From a virus, in the IMG/VR virus record IMGVR_UViG_3300027754_004582, positions 30,497 to 94,496 of that record: a stretch of 64,000 nucleotides of DNA. One strand, given 5' to 3'. Below, one piece after another: positions 59,534-64,000 of this stretch (the stretch's first letter is position 1; each line of letters opens with the position of its first letter). The notes below the pieces were generated by a model, which did no database searches, had not been told where the DNA came from, and worked only from the letters and a program-made list of their open reading frames with translations. The position numbers were made by a program, and so were the translations under genes.

Positions 59534-61654
59534 ATGCAAGCAGCACCAGATTTAAATTCCTTAGGACTAGATATATCTTCAAAGATTACTGCAGTAAAAA
59601 CCGCTGTAGATACTTTAAAGCAAGAAAAAACTTTAAAAAAATCTGTCGCAAATTCAACATCTTCAGCCGCGTCACAAATAACTTCTCAGTTAGATAAAAT
59701 TAAAGATTTACAAAAAAGATACCAAAGAGAACCTCCAACCTCTATGGATAAGTTGTTAGATTTTTTGTCTCAAACAAGAGGAAATGGTGACAATACTATA
59801 AAGTATTTAAGAAAAAAAATTTTAGAGGCGGCAGTAAAGATTGAACCTGAAATGGTTAATATTCTTAAGGAACAGTCTATGAAAGCTTTAGGTTGTTCAC
59901 AAGAACAAAGTTATAAAGGTGTTAACCCACAAAGTCTACAATTACAACCATTACCTTTAATACCACAAGGACCAAACGATGGTTCAATATATATCCCCGT
60001 TCAATCTGTTGATTTTTTTTCTAATTTAAAACAATCTCCAACAACAAATTTTGGTAAAGTATATTATGAAAAACCAGAACCATCTGCAGATACAATTTTC
60101 AAGCCTTTTGGTGGAGACGTTAATTTTCCAATGAATAAACAGTTATATCAATTAACGAATGAAAATGGAAGGTCTTTATCTCAAATTTTGGGTACAAACT
60201 ATAAAGGTAAATCAGGTCAAAATTTGTTTGATGTCCAATATACAAAAACAAATGGATATGGAGTAACTGGTGATTATTTTAGAGTTATATTAATTGATAG
60301 GTTAAATAATAACAGTGCAAGTTTAAATAATAAGGTTGGTGAGTTTATTAGTGATTATTATAGTACAATAAATCTTATAGACCCTGTTGATATTGGTGCC
60401 CAAATAGTAAATATAATTTCAGGGGCAATGAATATTAATGCAAAAATTGGTATTGGAGAACTTCAAAATCAATCAAAGTTTTCATTAGTTCTTCAAAGAA
60501 TATTAGGATTATGTTTTGATGACCGTACTGAAATTGATGTTAGCGGTATTGCCAAAGTAGCAGAACTTGATGGAGTTGACGATACTTTTTTTGAATTAAA
60601 TGAAATTGATTTAAGAAATATTGACCAAAATATTTCTAATATTCAAAACGGGGTTATGGAATTTGAAGACTGTAATAATGTAAAAGTTCCCGTTGATTCA
60701 GAATCCCTTGTTGACCAACTTATTCTTTTTAGAGATAAATTAAGTGGTAAAACAAACGAAGAAAAAGTTAAGACTATAGAAACTATAGTAGATTCAATTT
60801 CTCAAAATCCTGAATGGAAACCAAAACTCCCTTCAAGTTTTAATGCGAATATATCAATTGATAAAAATATTATAAAGAAAATTTCTTTAGCGGTTGCTGC
60901 TGGTGTATTAACCCCAAAAAATTTATTACCAGTATTTTCATTATTATACGTAATACAATCAGGTGCAACATACACATATAATCAAGCGGTAACAAGCGCA
61001 AACACATTAATTAGTTCAGGAAACTCAATATTTAATTCAGGAAATACAATATTATCACAAACAAATAATATTATTACTGACGGTAAAGATTTCTTACAAA
61101 AATGGAGAACATTTTCAATTGAAATGATTACTAAAATTAATGTTATCTTTTTAGAAACGTTATTTCAAATATTAAAAAAAGATTTAATACTTTTAATTGG
61201 AGAAATTGTTAAAGATATTGAAACAAACAAAGCCATTAGAAAATATCAAAAAATTTTAGCGCTAATAGCTGTAGCATATGGAGTAACTCAGTTACTTAAA
61301 AATGATTACAGAAAATGCAAACCTTTACTACAAGATATTTTAGCAATATTAACTTTAGTTGAAAGCGCTGGTAAAACACTGGGTATTTTGAAAAAAGATA
61401 TTCCGTTATCACTACTTGCCTTTTCAGATTTTTTACCAGGGTATTCTCCTGAGAGAGCCTTTATTAATGTGATTGAAGGTCTTCAAAAGATTGGGGTTCC
61501 TACAGGGACTTTACCTGATGGGTCTCCTAATTTAATGTTGTTATATAATAAAATTACCCAAGACGGCATTGGTAAAGAAAAAAAGAATGAAAAAATTGAA
61601 GCCTTTGGTGTTGGTGTAACGGGTATGGTTAAAGTTTATGGAGTTCCAGTATGA
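59534..61654 (+). CDS. Large unknown virion/baseplate protein
   Basis: This 706-residue protein has a coiled helical N-terminus (about 1-120, with AVKTAVDTLKQEKTLKKSVA), a beta-rich middle (RVILIDRLNNNSASLNN) and a second helical section (about 450-640, containing NTLISSGNSIFNSGNTILS). Composition (Asn, Gln, Ser, Ile) is that of late virion proteins. No family is recognised. It begins 3 nt after the preceding stop, and the downstream small gene overlaps it by 4 bp, so the four-gene set is probably one operon ending with a spike-like protein. Confidence 0.65.
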   Translation: MQAAPDLNSLGLDISSKITAVKTAVDTLKQEKTLKKSVANSTSSAASQITSQLDKIKDLQKRYQREPPTSMDKLLDFLSQTRGNGDNTIKYLRKKILEAAVKIEPEMVNILKEQSMKALGCSQEQSYKGVNPQSLQLQPLPLIPQGPNDGSIYIPVQSVDFFSNLKQSPTTNFGKVYYEKPEPSADTIFKPFGGDVNFPMNKQLYQLTNENGRSLSQILGTNYKGKSGQNLFDVQYTKTNGYGVTGDYFRVILIDRLNNNSASLNNKVGEFISDYYSTINLIDPVDIGAQIVNIISGAMNINAKIGIGELQNQSKFSLVLQRILGLCFDDRTEIDVSGIAKVAELDGVDDTFFELNEIDLRNIDQNISNIQNGVMEFEDCNNVKVPVDSESLVDQLILFRDKLSGKTNEEKVKTIETIVDSISQNPEWKPKLPSSFNANISIDKNIIKKISLAVAAGVLTPKNLLPVFSLLYVIQSGATYTYNQAVTSANTLISSGNSIFNSGNTILSQTNNIITDGKDFLQKWRTFSIEMITKINVIFLETLFQILKKDLILLIGEIVKDIETNKAIRKYQKILALIAVAYGVTQLLKNDYRKCKPLLQDILAILTLVESAGKTLGILKKDIPLSLLAFSDFLPGYSPERAFINVIEGLQKIGVPTGTLPDGSPNLMLLYNKITQDGIGKEKKNEKIEAFGVGVTGMVKVYGVPV

Positions 61655-61857
61655 TAAAAGAAGATTTTGAAAATATTATTAACGAACAGTCCAATTTAAA
61701 AAATTTGCCAAGCGCGACGTTATCAAATTTTATGGACTTATTATCAACTGATTTTGAAATCACAAAAGATAATATTATAAAGCAAACAATTTATTTAGAT
61801 AAATTAGAAGAATTATATAACAACATTTTAAAAATATATCAAGAAAGAAATGGCTAA
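61651..61857 (+). CDS. Small unknown protein
   Basis: This 68-residue helical protein (MIKEDFENIINEQSNLKNLP, then LDKLEELYNNILKIYQERNG) starts at an ATGA overlap with the large virion gene and overlaps the spike-like gene by 8 bp at its end. Such coupling argues for a real gene. It may be an assembly chaperone for its neighbours, which is inference only. Confidence 0.6.
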   Translation: MIKEDFENIINEQSNLKNLPSATLSNFMDLLSTDFEITKDNIIKQTIYLDKLEELYNNILKIYQERNG

Positions 61858-63391
61858 GGTAGACGATAACTCAATATTATTTCAGGCACAAGTTTTAAAT
61901 ATTCAAGACCCAATGATGCTTGGTAGAATACGTGCAATTAGGTTAATTGACAATCTTGATGATATATTAAGAAGTGTTACGGACCCACCATGGAATGCCG
62001 AAAAAGATATATGGACAGCCAGAGACCCGTTAGTATTCACACCATTATTACCATATTTTATATATCAAGTACCAAAAACTGATGAATTAATTCAAGTAAT
62101 GTATTTGAATAAAGACTTTAGATTTCAGAATCAATTCTATATACAAGCCGCGGCGTTTTCATCTCCAACTGCAACTAACAAAGAATATTATTATGGTGGT
62201 AACAAATGGAGTGGTAATGGTGTTCAAATTGTGAATCCAAACCCTTTAAAAAACCAAGATGGGACTTATAAAGATAAATCAATACATGAGGGTGTATTCC
62301 CACAACCTGGTGATAATGCCATTTTAGGTAGAGGTAGTGCAGACTTAGTTGTTAAACAAGATGACGTTTTATTAAGAGCAGGTAAATTTAAAGAAGAAAA
62401 TTTACAACCAAACATTTTACCTGTTGCAAATCCAAAGAGAGCCTTTTTACAATTATCAAGATTTCAAACAACAAAAGAAGTATTACCACCGAAAACATAT
62501 TTTGAGTTTAATGAAGAGGTTGTATTGGTAAAATATTTGATTGAATGGGTTATAGTTAATCCTGAAAATACTAAAGATAACTTTACAGGAGATGTATACC
62601 TATACCAATTAAAAGCCGACCCATCAACTAATTCTAAAAATTTAACTATTGGTAGTACTGTTGCTTCAAATCTTAAAACGATTGTTTTTAAACAAGAAAT
62701 TAAGGGTAATACTTTAGACATTATTAACCAAATTAATGATTTCATTAAAGCGTGTAACAAAACTAATTTTTATAACGGATATCAACTTTTCCCTGATAAC
62801 CAAGACAATACAAAGTTCCCTATATTTTATAGACCAACAAATGAAACTTATGCTAAAATAAATCCAAGTACTCCTTCAGGACAAACAAGTACAACAATTA
62901 TCAATAACCTTTCAAAGATTTACAAAGGAATAAAAATAAGTCCAGGAATTAAAGGTGGATATGGTTTAATTTATACAAAAAATAATGTTGGGATTGTTGG
63001 AGCATATGTTAAAAAAACCGCCGCTCAATCAAGATTTATCACACAACAAGCAACATACGGTACATTAGGTGCTGACAAAGTATTCTTATTATCTCACAAT
63101 TCTGCAATACCTGGAAAAGGTGGCCCAATAAATTTTGATAATACATTATACGGAATAACACCTGAACAATATGGGGATGAGATTGTACCAAAGACATCAA
63201 GTATGGTAAGGGGAGAAGAGTTAATGGAATTGATTAATTTAATTGTTCAATTCTTAATTACACATACTCACGCTTATCCAGGATTAGCTCCAGTCCCTGT
63301 AACTGAGAGTGGTGTTAAAGTAGAATCACTTACTTCAGAACTACAAAATGCCGTTAATAAGATTCTTAACGGAAATATCAGACTTAATTGA
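61850..63391 (+). CDS. Baseplate spike-like protein with N-terminal OB-fold (probable gp5-like)
   Basis: This 513-residue protein starts ILFQAQVLNIQDPMMLGRIR AIRL, an OB-fold-like 'a.V..i.Dp...GRirvr' opening shared by gp5 and VgrG-like spikes. A PQPGDNAILGRGSADLVVKQD segment (about 150-170) and THTHAYPGLAPVPV near the C-terminus are reminiscent of central-spike or hub proteins. It is one of the few proteins in the window with an OB-fold signature. Its lysozyme domain, if any, is not evident. It overlaps the small upstream gene by 8 bp. Confidence 0.55.
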   Translation: MAKVDDNSILFQAQVLNIQDPMMLGRIRAIRLIDNLDDILRSVTDPPWNAEKDIWTARDPLVFTPLLPYFIYQVPKTDELIQVMYLNKDFRFQNQFYIQAAAFSSPTATNKEYYYGGNKWSGNGVQIVNPNPLKNQDGTYKDKSIHEGVFPQPGDNAILGRGSADLVVKQDDVLLRAGKFKEENLQPNILPVANPKRAFLQLSRFQTTKEVLPPKTYFEFNEEVVLVKYLIEWVIVNPENTKDNFTGDVYLYQLKADPSTNSKNLTIGSTVASNLKTIVFKQEIKGNTLDIINQINDFIKACNKTNFYNGYQLFPDNQDNTKFPIFYRPTNETYAKINPSTPSGQTSTTIINNLSKIYKGIKISPGIKGGYGLIYTKNNVGIVGAYVKKTAAQSRFITQQATYGTLGADKVFLLSHNSAIPGKGGPINFDNTLYGITPEQYGDEIVPKTSSMVRGEELMELINLIVQFLITHTHAYPGLAPVPVTESGVKVESLTSELQNAVNKILNGNIRLN

Positions 63392-63398
63392 TATTTAT
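63392..63398 (+). promoter_or_regulatory. TATTTAT late-promoter-like element before the right-edge gene
   Basis: The plus strand reads GATATTTATTGAAAA, 12 nt before the ATG at 63411. Confidence 0.45.
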
Positions 63399-63410
63399 TG
63401 AAAAAGATAG

Positions 63411-64000
63411 ATGTCAATTTTAAGGTCGTATATAGATAAAAATAATACCATTACATCAAATTCATATGTAAACACGGCAAGAAACCCTGTTGTTGAGTTG
63501 AATTTTGGTGCTTCGGACTACGTAGTTCCAAACTACGGATACACAAGGTATATCTTTGATTTAGATTTAGTGTTACTTAGACAAGACATTGCAACAGGAG
63601 TTATCTCAACAGGATGTACTTCAGCAATGACACACACATTAAAGATGACAAACACATCTTCATTTGATAATGAGTTACTTAATTCATTTATGTCAAATGA
63701 AAGAAGAAGAGCAACTTCATTTGATTTAATTCTTTTCAGAATCCCTCAAACTTCAGGTAATACAGGTAATCCACAATATTGGGATGAAGGTGTTGGATAT
63801 GATTATAATGACTTTAATATTGCAAAAAATAGTGCGATAGGTGGGTCATCCCCACTTACTTACGTAGATAGCAGAGCCTTTTCAACAAGACCTTCAAACT
63901 GGTACCAAACCACAACATTAGATACATGGTCACAACCTGGTATCTATAATAACAAAAATGAAGGTGCAGTTAACTTCTCAGGACTTACAATCGTAGCAAG
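63411..64000 (+). CDS. Virion structural protein, partial at right edge
   Basis: The ATG at 63411 begins MSILRSYIDKNNTITSNSYV, and the frame stays open to the window end (about 196 residues visible). It has NPVVELNFGASDYVVPNYGY and later YIFDLDLVLLRQDIATG, Tyr/Asn/Ser-rich as in baseplate or fibre proteins. No family is recognised. A TATTTAT element 12 nt upstream suggests that it starts a new late unit after the spike-like gene. Confidence 0.65.
   Translation, partial: MSILRSYIDKNNTITSNSYVNTARNPVVELNFGASDYVVPNYGYTRYIFDLDLVLLRQDIATGVISTGCTSAMTHTLKMTNTSSFDNELLNSFMSNERRRATSFDLILFRIPQTSGNTGNPQYWDEGVGYDYNDFNIAKNSAIGGSSPLTYVDSRAFSTRPSNWYQTTTLDTWSQPGIYNNKNEGAVNFSGLTIVA

Noticed and set aside
1-64000. 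tRNA genes, rRNA, integrase, transposase and attachment sites
   Set aside because: None could be recognised by eye in spacers or reading frames. Almost all spacers are under 120 nt, which leaves little room, but a dedicated tRNA scan was not possible.

Overview
The window is an AT-rich, gene-dense stretch of a contractile-tailed (myovirus) bacteriophage genome with a T4-like core. Evidence: a gp18-type tail sheath, gp19-type tail tube, probable gp13/gp14/gp15-type neck and tail-completion proteins, a tape measure, a LysM gp53-like baseplate protein, family B DNA polymerase, PhoH, dUTPase and a probable gp55-like late sigma factor. There are no host housekeeping genes, integrase, rRNA, or tRNA that I could recognise. 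Starts generally lack a Shine-Dalgarno sequence, one baseplate protein carries a Bacteroidota-style OmpA-like domain, and Thr/Pro-rich adhesin-like proteins are abundant. These points suggest, but do not prove, a Bacteroidota (flavobacterial-type) host. Both window edges cut genes.

Layout. 1-21571 (minus strand) is the tail module, read from right to left: neck gp14-like, tail completion gp15-like, sheath, a HAD phosphatase, tube, a tail chaperone with a probable +1 frameshift extension, tape measure, an OmpA-containing giant baseplate protein, gp53-like LysM protein, and a baseplate/hub protein of more than 2,200 residues running off the left edge. A small ribbon-helix-helix-like gene lies on the opposite strand inside this module. 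21619-26831 (plus) holds a SET-domain protein, a SNF2-type helicase, a superoxide dismutase fused to a nuclease-like domain, a gp13-like neck protein and a small unknown. 26808-39775 (minus) holds DNA polymerase, a small virion-like protein, four glycosyltransferases and four Cys-containing proteins with long Thr-Pro linkers that look like virion fibres or decorations. 39828-42481 (plus) holds five small proteins, one WYL-like. 42537-58399 (plus) is a large sugar-modification cluster: about nine glycosyltransferases including GT11- and GT10-type fucosyltransferases, three methyltransferases, a GDP-mannose 3,5-epimerase homologue and an SDR epimerase, interleaved with an exonuclease, dUTPase and PhoH. 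58400-64000 (plus) holds the late sigma factor and further baseplate/virion genes, including a gp5-like OB-fold spike candidate.

How it fits together: the phage appears to make its own nucleotide sugars and many transferases, plausibly to decorate its own Thr/Pro-rich surface proteins, though host-surface modification is not excluded. Late transcription is probably driven by the gp55-like sigma at a recurrent TATTTAT element just upstream of most transcription-unit heads. Hairpin-plus-T-run terminators separate units in the tail module and fibre region. No stretch over 300 bases lacks a gene.
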